A stretch of 64,000 bases of DNA from Mesorhizobium opportunistum WSM2075 (GTDB taxonomy: Bacteria > Pseudomonadota > Alphaproteobacteria > Rhizobiales > Rhizobiaceae), in contig NC_015675.1 of the NCBI RefSeq assembly GCF_000176035.2, positions 6,762,001 through 6,826,000 of the forward strand, in the 5' to 3' direction. This document shows, in pieces, positions 16,361 through 25,846 of this stretch. The notes below the pieces were generated by a model, which had not been told where the DNA came from, did not search any database, and saw only the letters and a list, made by a program, of their open reading frames with translations. A program made the position numbers and the translations under genes. Every line of letters starts with the position of its first letter. The first letter of the stretch is position 1.

Positions 16361-17653
16361 CTACACTATCCCGCCGCTCCCGCCGGCGACCGCCGGACGC
16401 TCTCCCGCGACCTTGGCGCGGTAGCCCGCGGCACGGTAGGCGGCGACGGGATCGATGGCACCGCCGGTCTTCAGCCGCGCCATGGCCAGGATCGGCTCGA
16501 TGTCGGTGCGGTAGGCCGCTTTCAGCGTCTGCGTCGCCATCAGCGCGTCATTGGCCTCCTGGAAGCCTTCGAGCGCCTTGCGGTCGACCAGCAGCGCCTG
16601 CGCATAGGCGCGCTGCACCTCGACCGCCGACAGCATCAAGCTTTCGATCGGATCGGTGACGTTGTGGCTCTGGTCGAGCATATGGGCGGGATCGAAACCC
16701 TCGGCGCCGGAGAGTTCGGCATCGACCAATTCGTTGAAGACCAGGAACAGCCGGTAAGGGTCGATGGAGCCGGCATCGAGATCGTCGTCGCCATATTTGG
16801 AATCGTTGAAGTGGAAGCCGCCGAGTTTCCGGAACTGGATCAGCCGCGACACGATCATCTCGATGTTGACGTTGGGCGCGTGGTGGCCAAGGTCGACCAG
16901 GCAGAAGGCCTTGTCGCCCAACTCCCTGGCGATCATGTAATTGGTGCCCCAATCCTGCACGACGGTGGAATAGAAGGCCGGCTCGTACATTTTGTGTTCG
17001 CTGAACAGCTTCCAGTCCGTCGGCAGCCCGGCATAGATTTGCTTCATGGCGTCGAGATAGCGCTCGAACGCCTTGGCGAAATTCACCTGGCCCGGGAAGT
17101 TCGAGCCGTCGCCGATCCACACCGTCAGCGCCTTGGAGCCCAGCGTCCTGCCGATCTCGATGCATTCGAGATTGTGCTCGACCGCTTGCCGGCGGGTGCC
17201 GGCATCGGCATGCGACAGCGAACCGAATTTGTAGGACAGCTTCTGGTCCTTGGCGTCCGAGAAGGTGTTGGAGTTCATGGCGTCGAAGCCGAGACCGAAG
17301 CGCGAGGCCGCCTGCTTCAGCCGGTTCGGGTCGGCCTTGTCCCACGGAATGTGCAAGGAGACGGTCGGCGTCGCCTGCGTCAATTGCTGGATGACGGCGC
17401 AATCCTCGATCTTGTCGAAGATGTCGCGCGGCTCGCCGGCGCCGGGAAAACGAGCAAAGCGTGTGCCGCCAGTGCCGACGCCCCAGGAAGGGATGGCCAC
17501 GGCGAATTTCTCGACCTTGTCGCGGATGGCGTCGATGGCGATGCCGCGACGGTCGAGGCGTTCGCCAAGCGAGGCGTAGTCACGCTCGAGGTTGGCTTTG
17601 CGCCCGGCGTTGTCCTTTTCGACGATTTCGGTGGAGATGATGGTTTCGGACAA
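16361..17653 (-). CDS. rhaI: L-rhamnose isomerase (rhizobial type)
   Basis: 430 residues, TIM-barrel sugar isomerase of the rhizobial RhaI type, converting L-rhamnose to L-rhamnulose. Metal and substrate residues are visible in SLHIPWDK, LFSEHKMYEPAF, LVDLGHHAPNVNIE and GGFHFNDSKYGDDD. The start is TTG at 17653, chosen because GGGAGGAA lies about eight bases before it. It follows rhaD with a 94-base gap that carries a hairpin element; the two form the rhaDI operon. Confidence 0.93.
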   Translation of the reverse strand: MSETIISTEIVEKDNAGRKANLERDYASLGERLDRRGIAIDAIRDKVEKFAVAIPSWGVGTGGTRFARFPGAGEPRDIFDKIEDCAVIQQLTQATPTVSLHIPWDKADPNRLKQAASRFGLGFDAMNSNTFSDAKDQKLSYKFGSLSHADAGTRRQAVEHNLECIEIGRTLGSKALTVWIGDGSNFPGQVNFAKAFERYLDAMKQIYAGLPTDWKLFSEHKMYEPAFYSTVVQDWGTNYMIARELGDKAFCLVDLGHHAPNVNIEMIVSRLIQFRKLGGFHFNDSKYGDDDLDAGSIDPYRLFLVFNELVDAELSGAEGFDPAHMLDQSHNVTDPIESLMLSAVEVQRAYAQALLVDRKALEGFQEANDALMATQTLKAAYRTDIEPILAMARLKTGGAIDPVAAYRAAGYRAKVAGERPAVAGGSGGIV

Positions 17654-17689
17654 CTGCTATTCCTCCCAAAATGCGTTCCGTCAACGCTG

Positions 17690-17741
17690 CCCCTCATCCG
17701 GCCCTTCGGGCCACCTTCTCCCCGTGAACGGGGAGAAGGAA
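17690..17741. repeat. Double-hairpin element within the rhaDI operon
   Basis: Two adjacent hairpins, GGCCCTTCGGGCC (17700-17712) and CCTTCTCCCCG/CGGGGAGAAGG (17714-17739). This is a common rhizobial intergenic palindrome. Between rhaD and rhaI it could stabilise or attenuate message. Confidence 0.7.
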
Positions 17742-17747
17742 GAAGGC

Positions 17748-19850
17748 CTAGCGTGTAAAGCTCTGCGCGTTGCCGGCATCGACGTTGATGATGTTGCCGG
17801 TCGACTTGGCCGACATGTCGGATGCGAAGAAGTAGATCGCTTCGGCGATGTCTTCGGGAAACACCGAACGCTTCAGCATCGAGCGCGAGCGGTAGTGCTC
17901 TTCCAGATCGTCGGTCGACATCTTGTAGGCGGCGGCTCGCTGTTCCTTCCACTCGCCGGTCCAGATCTTCGAGCCGCGCAGCACCGCATCCGGGTTGACG
18001 ACGTTGACCCTGATCTGGGCTTCCGCGCCTTCCAGCGCGAGACACCTGGCGAGATGGATCTCGGCCGCCTTGGCGGTGCAATAAGCGGCGGCGTTGGGCG
18101 AGGCGGCAAGGCCGTTCTTGGAGGCGACGAAGACGACGTTGCCGCCGATCTTCTGCACCCTGAACAGCCGGAATGCCTCCCGCGAGACCAGGAAATAGCC
18201 GGTCGACAGGATGTCCATGTTCTTGTTCCACAACGCCAGTGTCGTCTCCTCGATCGGCGCCGAGGAGGCGAGACCCGCGTTGGACACAAGAATGTCGATG
18301 CCGCCGAACTCGACCGCCGTCTCGGCGAAGCCCGCGACGACCTGGTCCTCCGAGGTGACGTTGATCACCACTGGCCGGACGAAATCCTTGCCGTAGGCGT
18401 TCGCCAGTTCCTCATTGGCGCTGGCGAGCGCGGCCTCGTCGATGTCGGCCAGCACCACGCAGGCGCCTTCGCGCAGCAGGCGGTTGGCCGTTGCCCGGCC
18501 AATGCCGCCGGCGCCGCCGGTGACCAGCGCGATCTGGCCGGCGAGCGACTTCGGTCTGGGCATGCGCTGCAGCTTCAGATCCTCGAGCAGCCAGTATTCG
18601 ATGTCGAAGGCTTCCTGCGCGGGCAGGCCGACATAGGAGGAGACGGTCGAGGCGCCGCGCATGACATTGATGGCGTTGACGTAGAATTCGCCCGAAATGC
18701 GCGCGGTGGCCTTGTCGCCGGCGAAGGTGAACATGCCGACGCCGGGCATCAGGTAGACGACGGCGTTGGGATCGCGGATGGCGGGCGAGTCCGCATGCTT
18801 GCAGCTGTCGTAATAGGCCTGGTAGCCGACGCGATAAGCGGCAATGTCGTCGGCGAGGCGGGCGATGACGGCGTCGACATCGGGTTTGGCCGGATCGAAC
18901 TCGATGACCAGCGGGCGGATCTTGGTGCGCAGGAAGTGGTCCGGGCACGAGGTGCCAAGTGCGGCCAGCGAGCGCAAATCCCTGGAGTTGACGAATTCGA
19001 GCACGGCGGGCTGGTCGTCGAAATGGCCGAGCTTATGGCTCTTTTCCGAGATCAGGCCGCGGATTTTCGGCATCAGTTTCGCCGCGATGGCGCGGCGTGC
19101 GGCGGCGTCGAGCGACTTCACCACCTCGCCGCCGAATATGGCGAGGCCCTCGGAGCGGCGCTCGAACCACTCGATCGCCTGGTTGATCACCGAGATCGTG
19201 GTCTCGTAGCATTCCTTGGGCGTGTCACCCCAGGTGAACAGGCCGTGGCTTTCCAGGATGACGCCCTTGGCCTCGGGGTTTTCAATGCAGAATTTCTCCA
19301 GCCACAGGCCGAGTTCGAAGCCCGGCCGCTTCCATGGCAACCAGCCGATGGCGTCGCCGAAAATTTCCTTGGTCAGCGCCTTGGAGTCCTTCGCGGCGGC
19401 GATGGCGATGATGGCATCGGGATGCATGTGGTCGACAAAAGGCTTCGGCACATAGGCGTGCAGCGGCGTGTCGATCGAGGCCGCGCGCGGATTGAGATTG
19501 AACGTGCAGTGCGGCAGGAAGCCGACCATCTCGTCCTCATGCTCGACGCCGCGATAAAGGCCTTTGAGCGCGCGCAATTTGTCCATGTAGAGCGTGGCGA
19601 AGCCATCGAGCTTGATCGAGGCGCTGTCGCCGCCGGAGCCCTTGACCCAGAGCACCTCGACGGTCTCGCCGCTGAGCTGATCCTTCTGCCAGATCTTGGA
19701 GGAGGTGTTGCCACCGCCATAGTTGGTGACGCGCTTGTCGGAGCCGAGCGTGTTCGAGCGATAGACCAGAAGCTCTGGGTCGCTCATCCCCTTGGCTTTC
19801 GCATCATCCCACAGATTGGCCAGGCGCGAGCCGGAGCGCTTGTCGAGCAT
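17748..19850 (-). CDS. rhaD: Bifunctional rhamnulose-1-phosphate aldolase / short-chain dehydrogenase
   Basis: 700 residues in two domains. Residues 1-420 are a class II aldolase (zinc His pair in HAYVPKPFVDHMHPDAI, VILESHGLFTWGD). Residues 440-700 are a short-chain dehydrogenase (VTGGAGGIG cofactor loop, YCTAKAAE catalytic Tyr-Lys). It splits rhamnulose-1-phosphate to dihydroxyacetone phosphate and lactaldehyde and probably oxidises the lactaldehyde. GGGAGGATACCT precedes the ATG. First gene of rhaDI, divergent from rhaR. Confidence 0.93.
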   Translation of the reverse strand: MLDKRSGSRLANLWDDAKAKGMSDPELLVYRSNTLGSDKRVTNYGGGNTSSKIWQKDQLSGETVEVLWVKGSGGDSASIKLDGFATLYMDKLRALKGLYRGVEHEDEMVGFLPHCTFNLNPRAASIDTPLHAYVPKPFVDHMHPDAIIAIAAAKDSKALTKEIFGDAIGWLPWKRPGFELGLWLEKFCIENPEAKGVILESHGLFTWGDTPKECYETTISVINQAIEWFERRSEGLAIFGGEVVKSLDAAARRAIAAKLMPKIRGLISEKSHKLGHFDDQPAVLEFVNSRDLRSLAALGTSCPDHFLRTKIRPLVIEFDPAKPDVDAVIARLADDIAAYRVGYQAYYDSCKHADSPAIRDPNAVVYLMPGVGMFTFAGDKATARISGEFYVNAINVMRGASTVSSYVGLPAQEAFDIEYWLLEDLKLQRMPRPKSLAGQIALVTGGAGGIGRATANRLLREGACVVLADIDEAALASANEELANAYGKDFVRPVVINVTSEDQVVAGFAETAVEFGGIDILVSNAGLASSAPIEETTLALWNKNMDILSTGYFLVSREAFRLFRVQKIGGNVVFVASKNGLAASPNAAAYCTAKAAEIHLARCLALEGAEAQIRVNVVNPDAVLRGSKIWTGEWKEQRAAAYKMSTDDLEEHYRSRSMLKRSVFPEDIAEAIYFFASDMSAKSTGNIINVDAGNAQSFTR

Positions 19851-19919
19851 AGGTATCCTCCCTGGGACGCAAAAGGGTGCAGTCCATTTTGCCGGGAATG
19901 TCTACGCAAGCCGGCCGAT

Positions 19920-19992
19920 TGTCAATCATAAACGATCAATATCGATCATATTGCACTGCACAATGAAATTATATGATCGGAAATGATTGACA
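19920..19992. promoter_or_regulatory. Divergent rhaD/rhaR control region with candidate RhaR operators
   Basis: GTCAATCAT (19921-19929) and its complement ATGATTGAC (19983-19991) face each other, each with CGATCATAT / ATATGATCG (19943-19951, 19971-19979) on the inner side; an extra CGATCA is at 19933. Both outer repeats run into TTGACA -35 hexamers, pointing outwards to rhaD (19925-19920, minus) and rhaR (19987-19992). Confidence 0.6.
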
Positions 19993-20015
19993 CTGCTCGT
20001 TTTGAGTGCCTAGAT
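19987..20015 (+). promoter_or_regulatory. Candidate rhaR promoter
   Basis: TTGACA at 19987-19992, 17 bases, CTAGAT at 20010-20015. The -35 overlaps an operator half-site, so a repressor bound there would block it. Confidence 0.5.
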
Positions 20016-20034
20016 GGCCAAGCAGGGAGGAACC

Positions 20035-20838
20035 ATGCACGAAAAAGAGCGCCACAGGATCATTCTGTCCGCCGTCCAGGAAAAGCCTGTGGTGACGGTG
20101 CAGGAGATGGTCGACCTGACGGAGTCCTCCGAGGCGACGATCCGGCGTGATATCGCGGCACTGCATGTCCAGAAGCGGCTGCGCAGGGTGCGAGGCGGCG
20201 CCGAGGCAATCTCGCCGCCACAGTTCATCGGGCTCGCCGGCCGGCCCTTTTCCGTAAACGAAACGATCAATGCTTCTCAGAAGCGGGCGATTGCGCGTGA
20301 AGCGGTCGAACTGTGCGGGGATGGCGAGCCGATCATCATCAATGGCGGCACCACGACGTTCCAGATGGTGCATTTCCTGACCGGCCGGCGCATGCCGATC
20401 TTCACCAATTCGTTCCCGATCGCCGAGCATCTGCTCAAGCATTCCAAGAACACGGTGATGCTGTCCGGCGGTACGATCTACCGCGAGCAGAACATCATCC
20501 TGTCGCCCTTCGACAATGACGTGACGCGCAATTTCTACGCGCGCCGCATGTTCATGGGCGCTCAAGGGTTGGGGCCGCTCGGCCTGATGGAAGGCGATCC
20601 GCTGTTGATCCAGGCGGAGCAGAAGCTGATCGACCAGGCCGACGAGCTGGTGGTGCTGGTCGACTCCTCGAAATTCCGCAAGCGCTCCAGCCTGATCCTG
20701 TGCGGCCTGTCGCGCATCGCCACCGTCATCACGGATGACGGCATCGAGGATCGCGAAGCCAAGATGTTGGAGACCGCGGGCGTGACGCTGATCGTCGCCC
20801 GCAAATCGGCAAAGGAAGAATCTTCGCTGCAGGCCTGA
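20035..20838 (+). CDS. rhaR: DeoR-family regulator of rhamnose genes
   Basis: 267 residues. An N-terminal DeoR helix-turn-helix (VTVQEMVDLTESSEATIRRD) is followed by a sugar-phosphate sensor domain (INGGTTTFQMVHFL, VMLSGGTIYRE). I chose the ATG at 20035 because GGGAGGAACC stands before it; an upstream in-frame ATG at 20014 has none. It heads the rhaRSTPQMK operon and is divergent from rhaDI, the known arrangement in Rhizobium. It probably senses a phosphorylated intermediate. Confidence 0.9.
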   Translation: MHEKERHRIILSAVQEKPVVTVQEMVDLTESSEATIRRDIAALHVQKRLRRVRGGAEAISPPQFIGLAGRPFSVNETINASQKRAIAREAVELCGDGEPIIINGGTTTFQMVHFLTGRRMPIFTNSFPIAEHLLKHSKNTVMLSGGTIYREQNIILSPFDNDVTRNFYARRMFMGAQGLGPLGLMEGDPLLIQAEQKLIDQADELVVLVDSSKFRKRSSLILCGLSRIATVITDDGIEDREAKMLETAGVTLIVARKSAKEESSLQA

Positions 20839-20893
20839 GGCCAACTCACGCCCGCAGCGGCGATGGAATGCAACGCTCAAGGGAGGAAATTCG

Positions 20894-21889
20894 ATGAGCT
20901 TTCTGAAGAAATTGATGGTTACGGCGGCGTTTTCCGCCGCCATGTTCGTGAATGCCGCCTACGCCGAAAACGTCAAGATCGCGCTGGTGGTGAAGTCGCT
21001 CGGCAACGGCTTCTTCGATGCCGCCAACAAGGGCGCCGAAGAGGCGGCCAAGGAACTCGGCGATGTCGACATCATCTACACCGGCCCGACCAAGGCGACC
21101 GCCGAAGCGCAGATCGAAGTGGTCAATTCGCTGATCGCGCAGAAGGTCAACGCCATCGCGATTTCCGCCAATGACGCCGACGCCCTGGTGCCGGTGTTGA
21201 AGAAGGCCATGGAACGCGGCATCACCGTCATCTCGTGGGATTCGGGCGTTGCCAAGGAAGGCCGCCAGCTTCACCTCAACCCGTCCGATACCGGCCTGAT
21301 CGGTGAGACCATCATCAAGCTTGCCGCCGACTATCTGCCTGAGGGCGGCGACGTCGCCATCCTGTCGGCTTCCTCGACCGCGACCAACCAGAACGCCTGG
21401 ATCGACGCGGCCAAGAAAATCCTGCCGGAGAAGTTCCCCAAGATCAAACTGGTCGCCACCGTCTATGGCGATGACGATTCGGCCAAGAGCACCGACGAAG
21501 CCAAGGGCCTGTTGAAGTCCTATCCGAACCTCAAGGCGATCATCGCGCCGACCACTGTCGGCGTCGTCGCCGCCGCCCAGGTCGTCACCGACGCGAACCT
21601 GATCGGCAAGGTCAACGTCACCGGCCTCGCGCTGCCGTCCGAGTTCAAGAAGTTCATCGACAACGGCGCCAGCCAGGCGGTGGCTCTCTGGAACCCGATC
21701 GACCTCGGCTACTCCGCCGTCTACCTCGCCCATGACCTGGCGGTGAAGAAGGAAGAGGCCAAGCCCGGTGCGACGCTGTCGATCGGCCGCGTCGGCAAGG
21801 TCACGCTCGACGACACCAATTCGGCTGCGATGGCTCCGCCCTTCCAGTTCGACAAGTCCAACATCGAGAAGTTCTCCAAGATCTATTGA
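20894..21889 (+). CDS. rhaS: Rhamnose ABC transporter substrate-binding protein
   Basis: 331 residues, periplasmic class I sugar-binding protein (peripla_BP_4). Signal peptide MFVNAAYA ends near residue 24. VKSLGNGFFDAANKGAEEAA, ISANDADALVPVLKKA and TTVGVVAAAQVV are typical of RhaS. AAGGGAGGAAATTCG precedes the ATG. A repeat element separates it from rhaT. Confidence 0.93.
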   Translation: MSFLKKLMVTAAFSAAMFVNAAYAENVKIALVVKSLGNGFFDAANKGAEEAAKELGDVDIIYTGPTKATAEAQIEVVNSLIAQKVNAIAISANDADALVPVLKKAMERGITVISWDSGVAKEGRQLHLNPSDTGLIGETIIKLAADYLPEGGDVAILSASSTATNQNAWIDAAKKILPEKFPKIKLVATVYGDDDSAKSTDEAKGLLKSYPNLKAIIAPTTVGVVAAAQVVTDANLIGKVNVTGLALPSEFKKFIDNGASQAVALWNPIDLGYSAVYLAHDLAVKKEEAKPGATLSIGRVGKVTLDDTNSAAMAPPFQFDKSNIEKFSKIY

Positions 21890-21904
21890 TCTCGGACGCT
21901 CGCA

Positions 21905-22066
21905 CCACCCTCCCCCTTGTGGGGAGGGTCGGCGAGCCGGCTTCGCGAAGCGATGCAGGCGAGACGGGGTGGGGGTGGCGACATCTCCATGCACCAGGAC
22001 CTTGATATGCTAGTAGACCCCCACCCCGCTCACATTGTTCGCGACCCTCCCCACAAGGGGGAGGGT
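21905..22066. repeat. Inverted-repeat element between rhaS and rhaT, running into rhaT
   Basis: CACCCTCCCCCTTGTGGGGA at the left faces its near complement TCCCCACAAGGGGGAGGGT at the right, with GGGGTGGGGGTGG and CCCCCACCCC inside. The right arm lies within the rhaT reading frame. Confidence 0.8.
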
Positions 22067-23563
22067 AAGGCAGCCCCACGCCTGACGCTGTCTGGCATCT
22101 CCAAGAGCTTTCCCGGCGTGCGGGCGCTGCACAATGTCAGCCTGTCGCTCTATCCTGGCCAGGTAACAGCGCTCATCGGCGAGAATGGCGCCGGCAAGTC
22201 GACGCTGGTCAAGATCATGACCGGCATCTACCAGCCCGACGCGGGCACGATCAGCATCGATGGCCAGCCGGTCACCTTGCCAAGCGCGCATGCGGCCTTC
22301 GGCCATGGCGTCACCGCCATCCATCAGGAAACCGTGCTGTTCGACGATCTGAGCGTCGCCGAAAACATCTTTCTCGGCCACGCGCCGCGCACGCGTTTCG
22401 GCACCATCGACTGGCGCACGATGCGCAAGAATGCGCGCGAAGTGCTCGATGCCATGCATGCCGGCCATATCGACGCCGATGCAAGATTGAAGGATCTCGG
22501 CATCGCCAACAAGCATCTGGTCGCCGTGGCGCGGGCCATGTCGATCGACGCGCAGATCGTCATCATGGACGAGCCTACCGCCGCGCTTTCGATGAAGGAG
22601 ATCGAGGAGCTGTTTTTGCTCATCGAGTTTCTCAAGGAACAAGGCAAGGCGATCCTGTTCATCAGCCACAAGTTCGACGAGATTTATCGGATCGCCGACC
22701 GCTACACGGTGTTCCGCGACGGCGAGATGGTCGGCGAAGGCCTGATCAGGGATGCTGCCCAGAGCCAGATCGTGCGCATGATGGTCGGCCGTTCGGTCGA
22801 TCACATCTTTCCGCAGCGCAAGGCCGAAATCGGCGCGCCCGTGCTCACCGTCTCCGGGCTTTCGCATCCGACCGAATTCAATGACATCGGATTCGAACTA
22901 CACAAGGGCGAGATCCTCGGCTTTTACGGCCTTGTCGGCGCCGGACGCAGCGAGGTGATGCAGGCGATTTCAGGCATCACCCGCATTTCGAGCGGCACCA
23001 TCACGCTGGACGGCAAGGCGATCGCGCCGAAATCCGCGGCGGATTCGATCGAGGCAGGCATCGTCTATGTGCCCGAAGAACGCGGCAAGCAAGGCGTGGT
23101 GATCGGCCTGCCGATCTTCCAGAACGTCTCGCTGCCTTCGCTCAAGCGCACGTCGATATCCGGCCTGCTGCGGCTGGCGGAAGAGTTTTCGCTCGCCCGC
23201 TCCTACACCGAGCGGCTCGACCTCCGGGCCTCCTCGCTCAGCCAGGATGTCGGCACGCTGTCGGGCGGCAACCAGCAGAAGATCGTCATCGCCAAATGGC
23301 TGGCGACCGCGCCCAAGGTGATCATCCTCGATGAGCCGACCAAAGGCATCGACATCGGCTCCAAGGCCGCGGTGCACGGCTTCATGGCCGAGCTGGTGGC
23401 GCAAGGCCTGTCGGTGATCATGGTATCGTCGGAGCTTCCCGAAATCCTCGGCATGTCCGACCGCGTCGTCGTCATGCGCGAAGGGCTGGTCGCGGCGGTC
23501 TACGACAACAAGGAACTGGACGCCGAGACGCTGGTCCGGACGGCAGCGGGGATCGCGGCATGA
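22007..23563 (+). CDS. rhaT: Rhamnose ABC transporter ATP-binding protein
   Basis: 518 residues with two ABC domains. The first has a good Walker A (GENGAGKST) and Walker B (IVIMDEPTAA) but a weak signature (GIANKHLVAVAR). The second has a degenerate Walker A (GLVGAGRSEV) and a good signature (LSGGNQQK) and Walker B (VIILDEPTKGID), as usual for sugar importers. I chose ATG 22007 because AGGA lies seven bases upstream. The first 20 or so residues (PHPAHIVRDPPHKGEGK) are read from the repeat element. Overlaps rhaP by four bases. Confidence 0.9.
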   Translation: MLVDPHPAHIVRDPPHKGEGKAAPRLTLSGISKSFPGVRALHNVSLSLYPGQVTALIGENGAGKSTLVKIMTGIYQPDAGTISIDGQPVTLPSAHAAFGHGVTAIHQETVLFDDLSVAENIFLGHAPRTRFGTIDWRTMRKNAREVLDAMHAGHIDADARLKDLGIANKHLVAVARAMSIDAQIVIMDEPTAALSMKEIEELFLLIEFLKEQGKAILFISHKFDEIYRIADRYTVFRDGEMVGEGLIRDAAQSQIVRMMVGRSVDHIFPQRKAEIGAPVLTVSGLSHPTEFNDIGFELHKGEILGFYGLVGAGRSEVMQAISGITRISSGTITLDGKAIAPKSAADSIEAGIVYVPEERGKQGVVIGLPIFQNVSLPSLKRTSISGLLRLAEEFSLARSYTERLDLRASSLSQDVGTLSGGNQQKIVIAKWLATAPKVIILDEPTKGIDIGSKAAVHGFMAELVAQGLSVIMVSSELPEILGMSDRVVVMREGLVAAVYDNKELDAETLVRTAAGIAA

Positions 23564-24537
23564 AGGCTTTGTTGAAATACCGCGAAATCTGGCTGGCCGC
23601 GGCGATCATCGTTTTGATCGGGCTGATCTCGACGCGCTTCCCGGCCTTTGCCGATCCCGGCAATCTGCGCCAGGTGTTCAACGACACCTCGATCCTGATG
23701 ATCCTGGCGCTCGGCCAGATGGTGGTCATCCTGACCCGGTCGATCGACCTGTCGATGGCGTCGAACCTCTGCTTCACCGGCATGGTGGTGGCGATGCTCA
23801 ACGCCGCGCATCCGGCGATCCCGATCCCGCTGCTGATCGTCATCGCGCTGGCCGTCGGGCTGGTGCTTGGCGCCATCAACGGTCTGCTGGTGTGGCGGCT
23901 GAACATCCCCTCGATCGTGGTGACCCTGGGCACGCTGACCATCTATCGCGGCGCCACGTTCGTCCTGTCCGGCGGCGCCTGGGTCAATGCCGACAAGATG
24001 AGCCCCGAGTTCATTGGTTTCCAGCGAGCGGCCTTCCTCGGCATTCCCGTGCTGTCCTGGATCGCCATCGCGGTCATCGCGCTGTTCTTCGTTGTGATGA
24101 CACGCACCGCGCTCGGCCGCTCGATCTATGCCATTGGCGTCAACCCGACGGCGTCGGTCTATGCCGGCATCGATGTCGGCCGCACGAAATTCATCGTCTT
24201 CTGCATCTCCGGCATGGTCGGCGGGCTATCCGGTTATCTCTGGATCTCGCGCTATGTGATCGCCTCGGTCGAGGTCGCCAACGGCTATGAGCTCAACATC
24301 ATCGCCGCCTGCGTCATCGGCGGCATTTCGATCGCCGGCGGCATCGGCTCGGTCGGTGGGGCGGTGCTCGGCGCGTTGTTCCTCGGCATCATCTCCAACG
24401 CTCTGCCGGTCATCAACATCTCGCCCTTCTGGCAGATGGCGATCTCGGGCAGCGCCATCATCCTGGCTGTCGTGCTCAACGCGCGCGGCGAACGCCAGCA
24501 GGGCCGCATCATCCTGAGAAAGGCGGAGGCGGCATGA
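23560..24537 (+). CDS. rhaP: Rhamnose ABC transporter permease
   Basis: 325 residues with eight to ten membrane helices of the BPD_transp_2 family. [17 protein letters not shown] and [17 protein letters not shown] are family motifs, and the ATPase-contact loop is [14 protein letters not shown]. The ATG overlaps the rhaT stop (ATGA) and its own stop overlaps rhaQ. It forms the membrane channel with RhaQ. Confidence 0.92.
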   Translation: MKALLKYREIWLAAAIIVLIGLISTRFPAFADPGNLRQVFNDTSILMILALGQMVVILTRSIDLSMASNLCFTGMVVAMLNAAHPAIPIPLLIVIALAVGLVLGAINGLLVWRLNIPSIVVTLGTLTIYRGATFVLSGGAWVNADKMSPEFIGFQRAAFLGIPVLSWIAIAVIALFFVVMTRTALGRSIYAIGVNPTASVYAGIDVGRTKFIVFCISGMVGGLSGYLWISRYVIASVEVANGYELNIIAACVIGGISIAGGIGSVGGAVLGALFLGIISNALPVINISPFWQMAISGSAIILAVVLNARGERQQGRIILRKAEAA

Positions 24538-25529
24538 CCGACATCCCTGCCCCGCGCCACATTCCCGACCGGCTCGACAAGCCGCTGCGTTCGGCGATCT
24601 TTTCATGGGAGGCGCTGCTGATCGTGGTGGCGGTCGCCATCTTCGCCATCAACAGCTTCGCCTCGCCCTACTTCCTCGACCCCTATTCGCTGTCGGACCT
24701 GACCTTCAACTTCACCGAGAAGGGCCTGATCGCCTTTGCCATGGCGCTGCTGATCATTTCAGGCGAGATCGACCTCTCGGTGGCCGCCATCATCGCGTTG
24801 GCCTCGACCATGATGGGCATGGCGGTGCAGGCCGGTGCCGGAACGCCGGTGCTAGTGCTGATCGGCATCGTCGTCGGGCTCGGCTGCGGCGCCTTCAACG
24901 GGCTGCTGGTGACAAGGCTCGGCCTGCCCTCGATCGTCGTCACCATCGGCACGATGAGCCTGTTTCGCGGCATCGCCTTCATCATCCTCGGCGACCAGGC
25001 CTACAAGGGCTATCCCGAGAGTTTTGCCTTCTTCGGCCAGGGCTATGTCTGGTGGGTGGTGTCGTTCGAACTGATGCTCTTCCTCATCGCCGCCGTCATC
25101 TACTGGTTCCTGCTGCATCGCACGAGCTTCGGCCGCCGCGTCTTTGCGATCGGCAACAACCCGGTCGCGGCGCAGTTTTCCGGCGTGCGCGTCGGCCGCA
25201 TCAAATTCACCCTGTTCTGCCTGACCGGACTGATGGCGGGCATCGCCTCGGTGCTGATCACTTCGCGGCTCGGCTCGACAAGGCCATCGATTGCGCAGGG
25301 CTACGAGCTCGAAGTCATCACCATGGTGGTTCTGGGCGGCGTCAGCATCCTGGGCGGCGCCGGCAGCATCCTGGGCGTCGTGCTCGCCGCCTTCATCATG
25401 GGACTGGTGACCTTCGGGCTCGGCCTGCTCAACGTGCCCGGCATCGTCATGTCGATCTTCATCGGCCTGTTGCTGATCATCGTCATCGCGCTGCCGATCG
25501 TCTGGCGGCGGTTGCGCGGGGGACGCTGA
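24534..25529 (+). CDS. rhaQ: Rhamnose ABC transporter permease
   Basis: 331 residues, second BPD_transp_2 permease. [34 protein letters not shown] and [17 protein letters not shown] match the family. The N-terminal 25 residues are hydrophilic and cytoplasmic. It overlaps both neighbours, by four bases upstream and one downstream. Confidence 0.92.
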   Translation: MTDIPAPRHIPDRLDKPLRSAIFSWEALLIVVAVAIFAINSFASPYFLDPYSLSDLTFNFTEKGLIAFAMALLIISGEIDLSVAAIIALASTMMGMAVQAGAGTPVLVLIGIVVGLGCGAFNGLLVTRLGLPSIVVTIGTMSLFRGIAFIILGDQAYKGYPESFAFFGQGYVWWVVSFELMLFLIAAVIYWFLLHRTSFGRRVFAIGNNPVAAQFSGVRVGRIKFTLFCLTGLMAGIASVLITSRLGSTRPSIAQGYELEVITMVVLGGVSILGGAGSILGVVLAAFIMGLVTFGLGLLNVPGIVMSIFIGLLLIIVIALPIVWRRLRGGR

Positions 25530-25846
25530 TGCCTGAGAAATACGCGTTCAAGATGAAGCTCAAGCCCGGCATGAAGGCCGAGTACCAGAAGCGCCACGAC
25601 GAAATCTGGCCGTCGCTGGTCGCGCTTCTGAAGCAGGCCGGCGTCTGCGACTATTCGATTCACCTCGATGAGGAGACCAACATCTTGTTCGGCGTGCTGT
25701 GGCGGCGTGACGACCACGGCATGGACGACTTGCCCGGGCATCCGGTGATGCAGCGCTGGTGGGCTGATATGGCCGACCTCATGGAGACCAAGCCGGACAA
25801 CGAACCGGTGGCGGTGCCGCTGGAAACCGTGTTCCATATGGCATGA
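25529..25846 (+). CDS. rhaM: L-rhamnose mutarotase
   Basis: 105 residues, dimeric alpha/beta barrel mutarotase (called RhaU in Rhizobium). [37 protein letters not shown] and the C-terminal [12 protein letters not shown] are diagnostic. It interconverts the alpha and beta anomers before isomerisation. The ATG shares one base with the rhaQ stop; GGGGGA is the ribosome site. Confidence 0.95.
   Translation: MPEKYAFKMKLKPGMKAEYQKRHDEIWPSLVALLKQAGVCDYSIHLDEETNILFGVLWRRDDHGMDDLPGHPVMQRWWADMADLMETKPDNEPVAVPLETVFHMA

Noticed and set aside
17592..19931. A long open frame opposite rhaD
   Set aside because: Antisense to a well-supported bifunctional enzyme; composition is that of a shadow frame.
21917..22006. 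Upstream extended start for RhaT
   Set aside because: It would translate the left part of the repeat element and has no ribosome site; ATG 22007 has AGGA at proper spacing.
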